The notes under the pieces were generated by a model. The model ran no database searches and was not told where the DNA came from. It saw only the letters and a program-made list of their open reading frames with translations. The position numbers and the translations under genes are program-made. This document shows, piece by piece, positions 25,513 through 33,354 of a stretch of 33,382 nucleotides of DNA (the stretch's first letter is position 1; each line of letters opens with the position of its first letter). The DNA is from an uncultured Mollicutes bacterium (GTDB taxonomy: Bacteria > Bacillota_I > Bacilli_A > RFN20 > CAG-826): NCBI GenBank assembly GCA_937893635.1, contig CALBGF010000068.1:1-33382 (forward strand), in the 5' to 3' direction.

Positions 25513-26796
25513 ATGAAAATAGCTGGAATTATAGTTTTATTAATAGGCCTTGCATCTTTCATTGGTTTAATTGTAATGAAATGGAAAGGTAAATTAGATA
25601 AATTATCTTTAAAATACATGGTAATTTCGGTAGCAGCCTTAGCTATTGTTACATCCATAGGAGCATTCTTGTTCTCTTATGGCATTAGTTTAGGCGGAGA
25701 CAAAATTAGCGGATTAGGCTTAGCCGAGATGATTATTACAACTCTTTTAATTCCTATCGATGTATATTTTGTATTTACTGCTTTATGGATTAGAAAAGAA
25801 GAATTACCTCTTGAAGGTAATGAAAAAATGCACAAGTTACTTAAAATTTGTGGCATCGTTGCCGCGATATTATTAATACCACTTGTATCATTCTATTTAG
25901 AATCACTTACTCCTTATATGACTTTCCCATTACCAAAGCGTATTATACCAATCGGTGATGGTGGATTAACTTTCTATGCTGTATTTATTATTTGTGGTGC
26001 GGTAGTGGCATATTTTATTTCTGATGATAAAATTGCTAAAGAAGGATATCCACACGGAATATTTGAAGATTTGCTTTATACTGCTTTCCCAGCTGGTATT
26101 ATTGGCGCAAGAATTTGGTATGTAATTGCCGAATGGAATACTAAATTTGCAGGACGTGACTTTGTTGAAGTATTTAAAATTTGGGATGGTGGATTAGCAA
26201 TTCACGGTGGCGTTATTTTAGGCGCTCTTGTTGGTATGCTTTATTTAAGAAAGAAGCACAAAGAACTTCCTATTCTTAAATGCGTTGATATTATTGTTCC
26301 AACAATTTTAATTGCGCAAGCAATTGGAAGATGGGGTAACTTTATGAATGCGGAAGTGTATGGAAGAGAAGTAGCAATGAGCGATTGGAGTTTCTTGCCT
26401 ACTTGGATTTTAAAACAACAAGCTACTATGGCAAAAGAACCAGGAAATATTGTTATTCCATTATTCTTGATTGAAGGAATAATAAACATTGCAGCTTATT
26501 TCTTAATTGTTTATGGCGTTGGTAAAGGACTTAAAAAGTATATTGTTCCAGGCGATATCGGTGGACTTTACTTCGTAGCATATGGAATTATTCGTTTCTT
26601 CTTAGAACCATTAAGAAATGAAGCATTTATTATGGGAGGACATGAACAAGAAGTGTTTACTTCTCAAGCAATGTCCGCAGGATTCCTTATCTTTGGTGTT
26701 TTAGCAATCGTAGTATTACATGTATTAGATTATAAAAATAAAAAGAAAGCAAAAGAAGTAGTTGAAGTAGCAAGTGAAAATAATGAAACAAAATAA
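25513..26796 (+). CDS. lgt: Prolipoprotein diacylglyceryl transferase with N-terminal extension
   Basis: Lgt transfers diacylglycerol from phosphatidylglycerol to the lipobox cysteine of prolipoproteins, the first step in maturing the several lipoproteins encoded upstream. The Lgt core spans about 150-410: LAIHGG with H231, the signature GRWGNFMNAE (272-281), and the arginine of YGIIRFFLEPLR (R361). The family is normally 260-290 residues; this protein has 427. The extra N-terminal 145 residues contain about four predicted helices (3-23, 34-58, 68-92, 108-130), with no family recognised. The ATG at 25513 has AAAGGTGG eight bases upstream; a GTG at 25501 is in frame but overlaps that site. Confidence 0.92.
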   Translation: MKIAGIIVLLIGLASFIGLIVMKWKGKLDKLSLKYMVISVAALAIVTSIGAFLFSYGISLGGDKISGLGLAEMIITTLLIPIDVYFVFTALWIRKEELPLEGNEKMHKLLKICGIVAAILLIPLVSFYLESLTPYMTFPLPKRIIPIGDGGLTFYAVFIICGAVVAYFISDDKIAKEGYPHGIFEDLLYTAFPAGIIGARIWYVIAEWNTKFAGRDFVEVFKIWDGGLAIHGGVILGALVGMLYLRKKHKELPILKCVDIIVPTILIAQAIGRWGNFMNAEVYGREVAMSDWSFLPTWILKQQATMAKEPGNIVIPLFLIEGIINIAAYFLIVYGVGKGLKKYIVPGDIGGLYFVAYGIIRFFLEPLRNEAFIMGGHEQEVFTSQAMSAGFLIFGVLAIVVLHVLDYKNKKKAKEVVEVASENNETK

Positions 26797-27691
26797 TAAA
26801 ATTTACGATTCAATTATTATTGGTGCTGGTCCAGCAGGACTTAGCGCTGCTATATACTTAAAAAGAGCAAATATTGATGTTTTAGTTATCGAAAAAGGCG
26901 CTTATGGTGGCAAGGTTAACTATACCGCAGTTATTGATAATTATTTAGGTGCAGAAAAAGCTTTTGGACCAGATTTGGCATTTAAATTTTATAATCACGC
27001 AATAGAAAATGATGTTGAGATTGTTAGTGATGATATCATTAATGTTACGAAAAAAGATCAATTATTTGTTATTCAATCCGATGATGAAGAGTACTTGGCT
27101 AAAACTATTATTGTCGCAAGCGGAACAACAGATAAAAAATTAGATTTAGTTAACGCTAATAAATTTGAACATCATGGAATTTCTTATTGTGCAGTTTGTG
27201 ATGGACCGCTTTATAAAAATAAAGATGTTGCTGTTCTTGGTGGTGGAAATTCTGCTTTAGAAGAAGCATTATATTTAACAAATATTACTTCGAAAGTATA
27301 TTTAATTCATCGTCGCAATGAATTTAGAGGCGATAAAAAGGTGATTGAACAAATTGAAAATAATCGTAAGATTATCTTGAAATTATCTCTTACTATTGAA
27401 GAATTAATTGGTGATAAATCATTAGAGCAAATAAAACTAAATAATGGTGAAGTAATTAATGTTTCAGCATTATTTCCATATATTGGACAAATACCGAATA
27501 CGCAGTTTTTAAGTTTTAAAAATTTATGTAATGAAAATGGCTATATTATCGTAAATAATAACATGGATACAAATGTTCCAGGCTTATTCGCGGCAGGCGA
27601 TGTAACAAATCAAAAATTAAAACAAGTTGTTACTGCCACTAGTGATGGGGCAATTGCGGCGACAAGTGTTATAGAATATTTACGAGGTTAA
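26783..27691 (+). CDS. trxB: Thioredoxin reductase family flavoprotein
   Basis: Thioredoxin reductase passes electrons from NADPH through FAD to thioredoxin. The product (302 residues) has the FAD motif GAGPAGLSAAIY (14-25), the redox pair C136-A-V-C139 followed by DG, and the NADPH domain GGGNSALEEA (153-162) with HRRNEFR. The C-terminal FAD motif contains GLFAAGDV. The active site reads CAVC where CATC is usual. The ATG at 26783 overlaps the end of lgt by 14 bases, so translation is coupled. No thioredoxin gene is in the window. The lgt-trxB pairing matches the gene order of other Firmicutes. Confidence 0.92.
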   Translation: MKQNNKIYDSIIIGAGPAGLSAAIYLKRANIDVLVIEKGAYGGKVNYTAVIDNYLGAEKAFGPDLAFKFYNHAIENDVEIVSDDIINVTKKDQLFVIQSDDEEYLAKTIIVASGTTDKKLDLVNANKFEHHGISYCAVCDGPLYKNKDVAVLGGGNSALEEALYLTNITSKVYLIHRRNEFRGDKKVIEQIENNRKIILKLSLTIEELIGDKSLEQIKLNNGEVINVSALFPYIGQIPNTQFLSFKNLCNENGYIIVNNNMDTNVPGLFAAGDVTNQKLKQVVTATSDGAIAATSVIEYLRG

Positions 27692-27694
27692 TAA

Positions 27695-28555
27695 ATGATA
27701 TTTGATACTCATACTGATGTTTTATTTGATATTATAAATAACAATCATTCTTTTTCTTATCACTTACATGAAATGAGTGGTTATTATGGTGCAGTTTTGA
27801 ATTATTATTTTAAAGGGGATGAATCTTATGACTCATTCCTTTTTGTATTAGGTGAAATTAAGAAATTTTGTAATTCTAATTTAAAAATTATTAAAAAACA
27901 TAATTTTGTTTTAGGTATAGAAGGATTAGGGCCATTACGCTCATTAAGTGATATTAAATTATTAAAAGATGCTGGCATTAAAATTGTTACTTTAACATGG
28001 AATGACACTAATAAAATTGCCACAGGCACTTATCAAAATAAAAAACGAGGCTTAACACCTTTTGGTAAGCTTCTATTAAACGAGTTAAAAAAAGAAAATA
28101 TTACTCTTGATTTATCACATTTAAATGTTAAATCATTTTATGATGTTATGAAAATTTATGATGGTAAAATGATTGTAAGCCATTCTAATGTACGAAAACT
28201 TAAAAATAATGAACGCAATTTAACCGATAATCAATTACGTATTTTAAAAGATAAAAATATTTTAGTTGGTGTTAATACTTATCATAAATTTGTTGGTAAA
28301 GATATTAATGATTATATAAAAATTATAAATTATTTAAAAAGTATGATTGGTTTAGATAAAATATGTTTAGGACTAGATTTTGATTATTATTTAAGTAATG
28401 TTAGTAGTAGTGGATCTATAAAAGGACTTCAAAAACCAGGCGATCTTAACAATTTATATAATAGTTTAATAAAAGAAAAATATTCTCGTGAAGAAATAGA
28501 AAATATTTTTTATAAAAATGCCATAAATTTCTTTAAAAGTACACTCATTATGTGA
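27695..28555 (+). CDS. Membrane dipeptidase family (peptidase M19) hydrolase
   Basis: A zinc dipeptidase of the renal/membrane dipeptidase type, which cleaves dipeptides and often accepts D-residues at the C-terminal position. The metal ligands are in order: H6 and D8 (DTHTD), E76 (GIEG), H142 (LDLSHL) and H163 (SHSN), followed by ERNLTD (173-178). GLDFDYY near 230 also fits the family. At 286 residues it is shorter than most members (310-370). No signal peptide is visible, so it is probably cytoplasmic. The start lies three bases after trxB, with GAGG in the end of that gene. It stops with TGA, which shows that TGA is not a tryptophan codon here. Confidence 0.9.
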   Translation: MIFDTHTDVLFDIINNNHSFSYHLHEMSGYYGAVLNYYFKGDESYDSFLFVLGEIKKFCNSNLKIIKKHNFVLGIEGLGPLRSLSDIKLLKDAGIKIVTLTWNDTNKIATGTYQNKKRGLTPFGKLLLNELKKENITLDLSHLNVKSFYDVMKIYDGKMIVSHSNVRKLKNNERNLTDNQLRILKDKNILVGVNTYHKFVGKDINDYIKIINYLKSMIGLDKICLGLDFDYYLSNVSSSGSIKGLQKPGDLNNLYNSLIKEKYSREEIENIFYKNAINFFKSTLIM

Positions 28556-28586
28556 TAATATATAAAAACATTGCGAGGTGAAGTAT

Positions 28587-29552
28587 ATGGATAACGAAAT
28601 ATCTTTTACATTTTTGGTTAAACAAGAAATAGCCTCACAAGAATTTGAAGAAAATAAAATTAGAGCAATATTATCTGCTTTTAGTAAAATTAATGGACGC
28701 CTAAGTATTCAAAATAATAGCGACAAAATCATTTTGCAGACTGAAAATGCTAAAGTGGCTAAATTTATTTTTAAATGCTTACAAGTAAGATATAAAATTT
28801 CTCCACGTTTTGCTTACTTAAAAAGTATGCATTTTAAAAAAAGCATTGTTTATCATGTAATAATTGAACAAAAAGTAGATGAAATATTAAAAGATTTAGA
28901 AATGTTATCTTTTGAAGGTAATACTAAATCGTTTGTTCGTAGTGGAGAAAGTCTTGAGGGCTTTTTAATTGGTGCTTTTTTAGCTTCTGGCTCTGTTAAT
29001 AGTCCATATAGTTCAAATTATCATTTAGAGATTTCTACAATTGATGAAGAATTATCTAGATATATTGCTAATGTAATAACTAGAATTAAATATATCGAGT
29101 TTACACCAAGAATTATTAAGCGCCGCAATCACTATGTTGTATATTTGAAAAAGAGTGATCAGATTGCAGATTTTTTAAAACTACTTGGTGCATCTGATTG
29201 CTGTTTAGAATATGAAGATGTAAGAATTAATCGTGATTATAACAATAATGATAATCGTTTACAAATTTGTACAGATGCCAATATGTTTCGTACTGTTCAA
29301 TCGGCCCAAAAACAAATAGAAGATATTAAACTAATTGATCAAATGGTTGGGCTAAAAAATATTGGTAATGATAAACTTAAATTATTAGCGGAATTACGTC
29401 TAGAACATGAAGGTGCTTCTATGGTTGAATTAGCGGAACTTTTAAGCGCTAAATTAGAAAAAACTATTTCTAAATCAAGTGTCAATCATATGTTTAGAGC
29501 AATAAAAGAAAAAGCAAATGCATATAGAAAAGGAGAAACACCAAATGATTAA
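28587..29552 (+). CDS. whiA: DNA-binding protein WhiA
   Basis: WhiA is a DNA-binding protein of Gram-positive bacteria with a degenerate LAGLIDADG-endonuclease-like fold and a C-terminal helix-turn-helix. It is linked to cell division and chromosome segregation in Bacillus and to sporulation in Streptomyces. In the 321-residue product the central part GFLIGAFLASGSVNSP fits the homing-endonuclease-like fold. The end, KLLAELRLEHEGASMVELAELLSA... with TISKSSVNHMFRAI, is the typical WhiA helix-turn-helix. The ATG at 28587 follows GAGGTGA (28575-28581); a GTG at 28578 is inside that site. The normal neighbours rapZ and yvcK are absent; a dipeptidase precedes it instead. Confidence 0.96.
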   Translation: MDNEISFTFLVKQEIASQEFEENKIRAILSAFSKINGRLSIQNNSDKIILQTENAKVAKFIFKCLQVRYKISPRFAYLKSMHFKKSIVYHVIIEQKVDEILKDLEMLSFEGNTKSFVRSGESLEGFLIGAFLASGSVNSPYSSNYHLEISTIDEELSRYIANVITRIKYIEFTPRIIKRRNHYVVYLKKSDQIADFLKLLGASDCCLEYEDVRINRDYNNNDNRLQICTDANMFRTVQSAQKQIEDIKLIDQMVGLKNIGNDKLKLLAELRLEHEGASMVELAELLSAKLEKTISKSSVNHMFRAIKEKANAYRKGETPND

Positions 29553-29769
29553 TAGTATTAATACTAATGCTCAACTTGGTAAAAGAATTGAGTACTTGCG
29601 TAAACTAAAAGGTTGGTCACAAGAGGACTTATCTTTAGAAAGTAATGTAAATAAAAATTATATTTGCGATTTAGAAAATGGTAGAAGAAATCCTAGCCTT
29701 ATGATTTTAGTTAGAATTTCTCGTGCTTTAAAAATAAATCTTCAAACTTTATTTCAAGGTATTGAGTGA
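29545..29769 (+). CDS. XRE-family helix-turn-helix regulator
   Basis: A 74-residue protein that is almost entirely one Cro/C1-type helix-turn-helix: LGKRIEYLRKLKGWSQEDLS, then the recognition helix region NVNKNYICDLENGRRNPS and a C-terminal ARALKINLQTLF pattern. There is no sensor domain. AGGAG (29531-29535) sets the start at 29545, overlapping whiA by eight bases, so it is probably co-translated with whiA. Its last 21 bases overlap the convergent clpP gene. Targets are unknown; candidates include palindromes in this window, but nothing links them directly. Confidence 0.88.
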   Translation: MINSINTNAQLGKRIEYLRKLKGWSQEDLSLESNVNKNYICDLENGRRNPSLMILVRISRALKINLQTLFQGIE

Positions 29770-30339
29770 TATCACATCATCAATAAGACCATATTCTTTT
29801 GCTTCCAAGCTTGACATAAAATAGTCGCGATCGGTATCTTTCGCGATTTTTTTAATATCTTGTCCAGTATGTGCGGCAAGCATTTGATTTAATTTGTTTT
29901 TTAAGTACAAATATCTTTTGGTCATTATTTCAATGTCGCTTACTTGACCTTGTGAGCCCCCTAATGGTTGATGAATCATAATTTCTGTATTTTCTAAAGC
30001 AAATCTTTTGCCTTTATCTCCGCTAGAAAGTAAAAAAGCGCCCATTGATGCACATAAACCAATTCCGATTGTGGATATTGGACACTCGACTTTTTTCATA
30101 ATATCGTAAATTGCTAATCCAGCATATATTGATCCGCCAGGTGAATTTATGTATATAGTTATAGGTTCCGTTTGATCTTTAGCATTTAAAAAAAGTATTT
30201 CAGCGACAATAAGTGCTGCGAGTTGATCAGTGATTTCATCATTAATCATAATTATTCTTTGTTCAAGAAGTAAAGAAAAAATATCTTTGCTTTCTTTTCC
30301 ATCATAGTTGTTAGTAATAATAGTTGGAATTATTGGCAT
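29749..30339 (-). CDS. clpP: ATP-dependent Clp protease proteolytic subunit
   Basis: ClpP forms the tetradecameric serine protease chamber that works with Clp ATPases (ClpC, ClpX) in protein quality control. The 196 residues carry the catalytic triad S98 (GLCASMGA), H123 (MIHQPLGG) and D172 (TDRDYF), at the same numbers as E. coli ClpP. The INSPGGS motif (65-71) is also present. The ribosome site GGGGAGA (30344-30350 on the minus strand) fits the start. It faces the XRE gene and overlaps it by 21 bases. No clear CtsR or HrcA operator was seen upstream. Confidence 0.97.
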   Translation of the reverse strand: MPIIPTIITNNYDGKESKDIFSLLLEQRIIMINDEITDQLAALIVAEILFLNAKDQTEPITIYINSPGGSIYAGLAIYDIMKKVECPISTIGIGLCASMGAFLLSSGDKGKRFALENTEIMIHQPLGGSQGQVSDIEIMTKRYLYLKNKLNQMLAAHTGQDIKKIAKDTDRDYFMSSLEAKEYGLIDDVISLNTLK

Positions 30340-30359
30340 ATTATCTCCCCTTTATTTAA

Positions 30360-30365
30360 ATGATA
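30360..30365 (-). promoter_or_regulatory. Candidate -10 box of clpP
   Basis: On the minus strand this reads TATCAT, about 20 bases before the clpP start. A -35 box is not convincing in this AT-rich stretch. Confidence 0.35.
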
Positions 30366-30459
30366 GACAAAATAATTTTATTTATTCATAAATAATGTTT
30401 GAAAATTGAAAATAAATGAAAGATTTATGCAATTTGTTTCATTTTTATCTAAGTTGTAT

Positions 30460-30465
30460 TATAAT
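30460..30465 (+). promoter_or_regulatory. -10 box of pgk-tpiA
   Basis: A perfect TATAAT with only a poor -35 (TTTCAT, 30437-30442, 17 bp upstream). It excludes the in-frame upstream ATG at 30406 as a start, since that lies before the promoter. Confidence 0.55.
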
Positions 30466-30474
30466 AACTATCGG

Positions 30475-30496
30475 TTAGTACTAATTTCATTAGTAC
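30475..30496 (+). promoter_or_regulatory. Repeat element in the pgk leader
   Basis: TTAGTACTAA (30475-30484) is a perfect palindrome, and its half TTAGTAC recurs directly at 30490-30496. GTACTAA (30478-30484) and TTAGTAC (30490-30496) can also form a 7-bp hairpin. It lies just downstream of the expected transcription start and may be an operator for glycolytic control or an RNA structure. Confidence 0.5.
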
Positions 30497-30513
30497 GAAG
30501 AAGGAGAGTTTTT

Positions 30514-31716
30514 ATGAAAACAGTAAAAGATTTAAATGTCGCTGGTAAACGTGTATTAGTACGTTGTGACTTCAATGTCCCTTTAAAAGATGGACAAATT
30601 AGAGATGACAACCGTATTGTTCAAGCTTTACCTACAATCAAAGAACTTATTTCTAAAGGGGCAAAAGTTATTTTAATGAGCCATTTAGGAAAAATCGATC
30701 ACAAAGATCCAGTTAAGTTAGCAGAAGGAAAAGCAAAAAATACTTTAGCTCCAGTTGCAGTTCGCTTAGGTGAATTATTAGGAAAAGAAGTTGCTTTCTG
30801 CCCTGAGACACGTGGCGAAACATTAAAGGCTGCAGTTGATGCTTTAAAAGATGGAGATGTCTTACTTGTTCAAAATACTCGTTTTGAAAAAGGTGAAACG
30901 AAGAATGATCCAGAATTATCTAAAGAATGGGCTAGTTTAGCAGATGCATTCGTTATGGATGCTTTCGGTTCTGCTCACCGCGCTCACGCATCTACATATG
31001 GTGTTCCTGAAATTTTAAAAGCAGAAGGAAAAGAAGTTGCTATTGGTTTCTTAGTTGAAAAAGAAGTAGTTAATCTTTCAAAAGTAGTTGAATGCGAAGA
31101 AAGACCATATTTAGCTATTTTAGGTGGTTTTAAAGTTTCTGATAAAATTAAAGTTATCAACTCTTTATTAAAGAAATGCGATAAGATTATTATTGGTGGC
31201 GCTATGGCATACACATTTGTTAAGGCACTTGGCGGAAAAGTTGGTGTTTCTCCAGTTGAAGAAGATCAATTAGACTATGCTAGAGAAATGTATGCATCTG
31301 GTAAAATTTTATTACCAGTTGATAGCGTTTGCGCAAATGATTTTGATAATCCAACTGAAATTAAAACAGTTCCAACAAATGATATTCCTGATGGATTTGA
31401 AGGATTAGATATAGGACCAAAAACTCGTGAAATCTATACTAAAGAAATTGAAAAAGCTAAAACAATTTTCTGGAATGGACCAATGGGTGTATTTGAAAAA
31501 GAAGCTTACCAAGCAGGTACAATTGCTGTTTGTAAAGCTTGCGCTGAATTAAAAGGCAAAGCATTTACAGTTATCGGTGGCGGAGACTCTGCTGCTGCAT
31601 GTAAACAATTTGGCTATAACAATGAATTCTCACACGTTTCAACTGGCGGCGGTGCTTCACTTGAAATGATTGAAAATGATGGCCATTTACCTGGTATTGA
31701 TGTAATAGGTGACTAA
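30514..31716 (+). CDS. pgk: Phosphoglycerate kinase
   Basis: Glycolytic enzyme that makes ATP and 3-phosphoglycerate from 1,3-bisphosphoglycerate and ADP. The 400 residues have the family sites RCDFNVP (17-23), NGPMGVFE and GGGDSAAAC, then the C-terminal STGGGASLE. The nucleotide-site motif usually read as GGAKVSDKI is GGFKVSDKI here (204-212), with phenylalanine replacing a conserved alanine. The ATG at 30514 follows AAGGAGAG (30501-30508). tpiA follows after two bases, so the pair forms one operon. gapA is not in the window. Confidence 0.97.
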   Translation: MKTVKDLNVAGKRVLVRCDFNVPLKDGQIRDDNRIVQALPTIKELISKGAKVILMSHLGKIDHKDPVKLAEGKAKNTLAPVAVRLGELLGKEVAFCPETRGETLKAAVDALKDGDVLLVQNTRFEKGETKNDPELSKEWASLADAFVMDAFGSAHRAHASTYGVPEILKAEGKEVAIGFLVEKEVVNLSKVVECEERPYLAILGGFKVSDKIKVINSLLKKCDKIIIGGAMAYTFVKALGGKVGVSPVEEDQLDYAREMYASGKILLPVDSVCANDFDNPTEIKTVPTNDIPDGFEGLDIGPKTREIYTKEIEKAKTIFWNGPMGVFEKEAYQAGTIAVCKACAELKGKAFTVIGGGDSAAACKQFGYNNEFSHVSTGGGASLEMIENDGHLPGIDVIGD

Positions 31717-31718
31717 TT

Positions 31719-32483
31719 ATGAAATCAAATAGAACAAAATTATTACTTGGCAACTGGAAAATGAACAAAACTATCAAAGAAGCAAAGGCTTTTGCTAAAG
31801 ATAGTATTGAAATTTATCAATTAGCCAAAGAAAAAGGTATTGAAATTGGCGTTGCTCCTACATTTTTATGCTTAGAAGCAGTTAAAAAAATTAATCCAGA
31901 TATGATTGTTGCTGCTCAAAACCTTCATTATGAAGATCACGGCGCTTATACTGGTGAAATTTCTATTCCAATGTTAAAAGAAATTGGCATTAATTGGTCA
32001 ATTATTGGACACTCAGAACGTCGTCAATACAATGGCGAATCTTCTTTATCTTGTAATCGTAAAGTTTTAGCAATGATTGCTAATGATATGGTTCCTGTAT
32101 ATTGCTGTGGTGAAACGCTTGAAGAATTTGAAAGTGGTATTACTAAAGCTATTGTTCGTGATCAAATTAGAATTGGTCTTGCTGGTGTTGATAAAGAAAA
32201 AGCTAAAAACATTGTTGTTGCTTATGAACCAATTTGGTCAATCGGCACAGGTGTTAATGCTTCAAAAGAAATAGCAGAAGAAGTTTGTGCTTTCATCCGT
32301 GAAGTATTAACAGAAATGTTTGGAAGTGTTGCTAATGAAATTAGAATACTTTATGGCGGTTCTGTAAAACCTGAAAATGTTAAAGACTATTTAAGTATGA
32401 AAGATATCGATGGTGCTTTAGTAGGCGGCGCATCATTAAAAGTAGATTCTTTCAAAGCTTTATTAGAAAACATTATTGATTAG
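31719..32483 (+). CDS. tpiA: Triosephosphate isomerase
   Basis: Interconverts dihydroxyacetone phosphate and glyceraldehyde 3-phosphate in glycolysis. The 254-residue TIM barrel has K14 in GNWKMNK, H98 in IIGHSERR and the catalytic base E170 in VAYEPIWSIGTG. The phosphate-binding GGSVKPEN lies near the end. The start is two bases after the pgk stop and its ribosome site AGGTGA is inside the end of pgk, giving coupled translation. The stop codon is part of the terminator stem. Confidence 0.97.
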   Translation: MKSNRTKLLLGNWKMNKTIKEAKAFAKDSIEIYQLAKEKGIEIGVAPTFLCLEAVKKINPDMIVAAQNLHYEDHGAYTGEISIPMLKEIGINWSIIGHSERRQYNGESSLSCNRKVLAMIANDMVPVYCCGETLEEFESGITKAIVRDQIRIGLAGVDKEKAKNIVVAYEPIWSIGTGVNASKEIAEEVCAFIREVLTEMFGSVANEIRILYGGSVKPENVKDYLSMKDIDGALVGGASLKVDSFKALLENIID

Positions 32484-32507
32484 TGGTTATCCACTAATCT
32501 TTTTTTT
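32478..32507 (+). terminator. Terminator of pgk-tpiA
   Basis: GATTAGTGG (32478-32486) and CCACTAATC (32491-32499) form a perfect 9-bp stem with loop TTAT, followed by eight T. The stem includes the last tpiA codon and its TAG stop. Confidence 0.93.
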
Positions 32508-32539
32508 GCTAATTTGTTTTAAAAATGGCAAAACTAATA

Positions 32540-32545
32540 TATAAT
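32540..32545 (+). promoter_or_regulatory. -10 box of the Bax-inhibitor-like gene
   Basis: A perfect TATAAT; TTTTAA (32517-32522) 17 bp upstream is a weak -35 candidate. The ribosome site TAAGGAGG (32561-32568) follows. Confidence 0.5.
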
Positions 32546-32575
32546 AGTTTTATATAAAAGTAAGGAGGATTTTTT

Positions 32576-33259
32576 ATGGAATATGATTCAACTATTTCTC
32601 AAACTAATGAGTTCTCGCTAGCAAAAGTATTCGGATGGCTATTTATGGCTTTGGGAGTAACTGCTTTATCTGCATATGGATTTGCTGCATTATTATCATC
32701 AGGATTTGTAACTCCAGAAGCATATTTAGGTGTAATGATAGGCTCAATTGTTCTTATGGTTGTTGAGACTTTTATTATTCAATATCGTGTTTTGAAAAAT
32801 AATAAACCATTAACAATTCCATTTGTAATTTATGCTATTACGATGGGACTCATGATGTCATCAATAGTGCTTGTTATTGATAGCAAATTGTTGATTGTAT
32901 CTTTTGGAATATCGGCTGCTTTATTTGGTGTAATGGCTTTATATGGATATTTAACGAAAAGATCGTTAAATAGAATGGCAAGCATGTGTGTTGTATTGCT
33001 TTTAGGAGCATTAATTATTAGTTTAATTAATATTTTCTTAGGAAGTTCTACAATAGACTGGATTGTATCATTTGTAACATTCGGAGTAATTATGCTATTT
33101 ATTAGCATAGATATGTGGAGAATTAAAACAATAATTGATTCTGGAATTAATTCTAGAAATTTATGCCAATATTGTGCTTTTGAATTATACGTTGATTTTA
33201 TGTATATATTCTTACGAGTTTTACAATATGTAGCAGTATTCTCTTCTAACAGAAGATAA
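32576..33259 (+). CDS. Bax inhibitor-1/YccA family membrane protein
   Basis: The 227-residue protein has about seven transmembrane helices, filling most of the length from about residue 17. The C-terminal helix FELYVDFMYIFLRVLQYV matches the conserved end of the BI-1/TMBIM family. The preceding helix contains ISIDMWR, so the two aspartates that form the pH sensor in B. subtilis YetJ (a calcium leak channel) have counterparts here. Many bacterial members have unknown roles; some interact with FtsH. A strong ribosome site and its own promoter and terminator indicate a single-gene unit. Confidence 0.9.
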   Translation: MEYDSTISQTNEFSLAKVFGWLFMALGVTALSAYGFAALLSSGFVTPEAYLGVMIGSIVLMVVETFIIQYRVLKNNKPLTIPFVIYAITMGLMMSSIVLVIDSKLLIVSFGISAALFGVMALYGYLTKRSLNRMASMCVVLLLGALIISLINIFLGSSTIDWIVSFVTFGVIMLFISIDMWRIKTIIDSGINSRNLCQYCAFELYVDFMYIFLRVLQYVAVFSSNRR

Positions 33260-33285
33260 TAATTATTTAAAATTAATTGAGATTT

Positions 33286-33314
33286 AGCTCATAGCAATAT
33301 GGGCTTTTCTTTTC
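33286..33314 (+). terminator. Terminator after the Bax-inhibitor-like gene
   Basis: AGCTCATA (33286-33293) and TATGGGCT (33298-33305) form an 8-bp stem with one G-T pair and a GCAA tetraloop, followed by TTTTCTTTT. Confidence 0.85.
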
Positions 33315-33337
33315 CTATATATATAGTGATAATTGAT

Positions 33338-33354
33338 ATTAAAGGCGCTTTAAT
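33338..33354 (+). repeat. Inverted repeat at the window end
   Basis: ATTAAAG (33338-33344) and CTTTAAT (33348-33354) are perfect 7-base arms around GCG. It may be an operator for the next gene, which lies outside the window. Nothing else is recognisable in 33315-33382. Confidence 0.3.

Noticed and set aside
28553..28555. Possible reassignment of TGA to tryptophan
   Set aside because: The dipeptidase and XRE genes end at TGA at family-appropriate positions, and tryptophans inside genes use TGG.
30340..30420. CtsR or CIRCE-type operator upstream of clpP
   Set aside because: No match to the direct-repeat or inverted-repeat patterns of those operators was found in this stretch.
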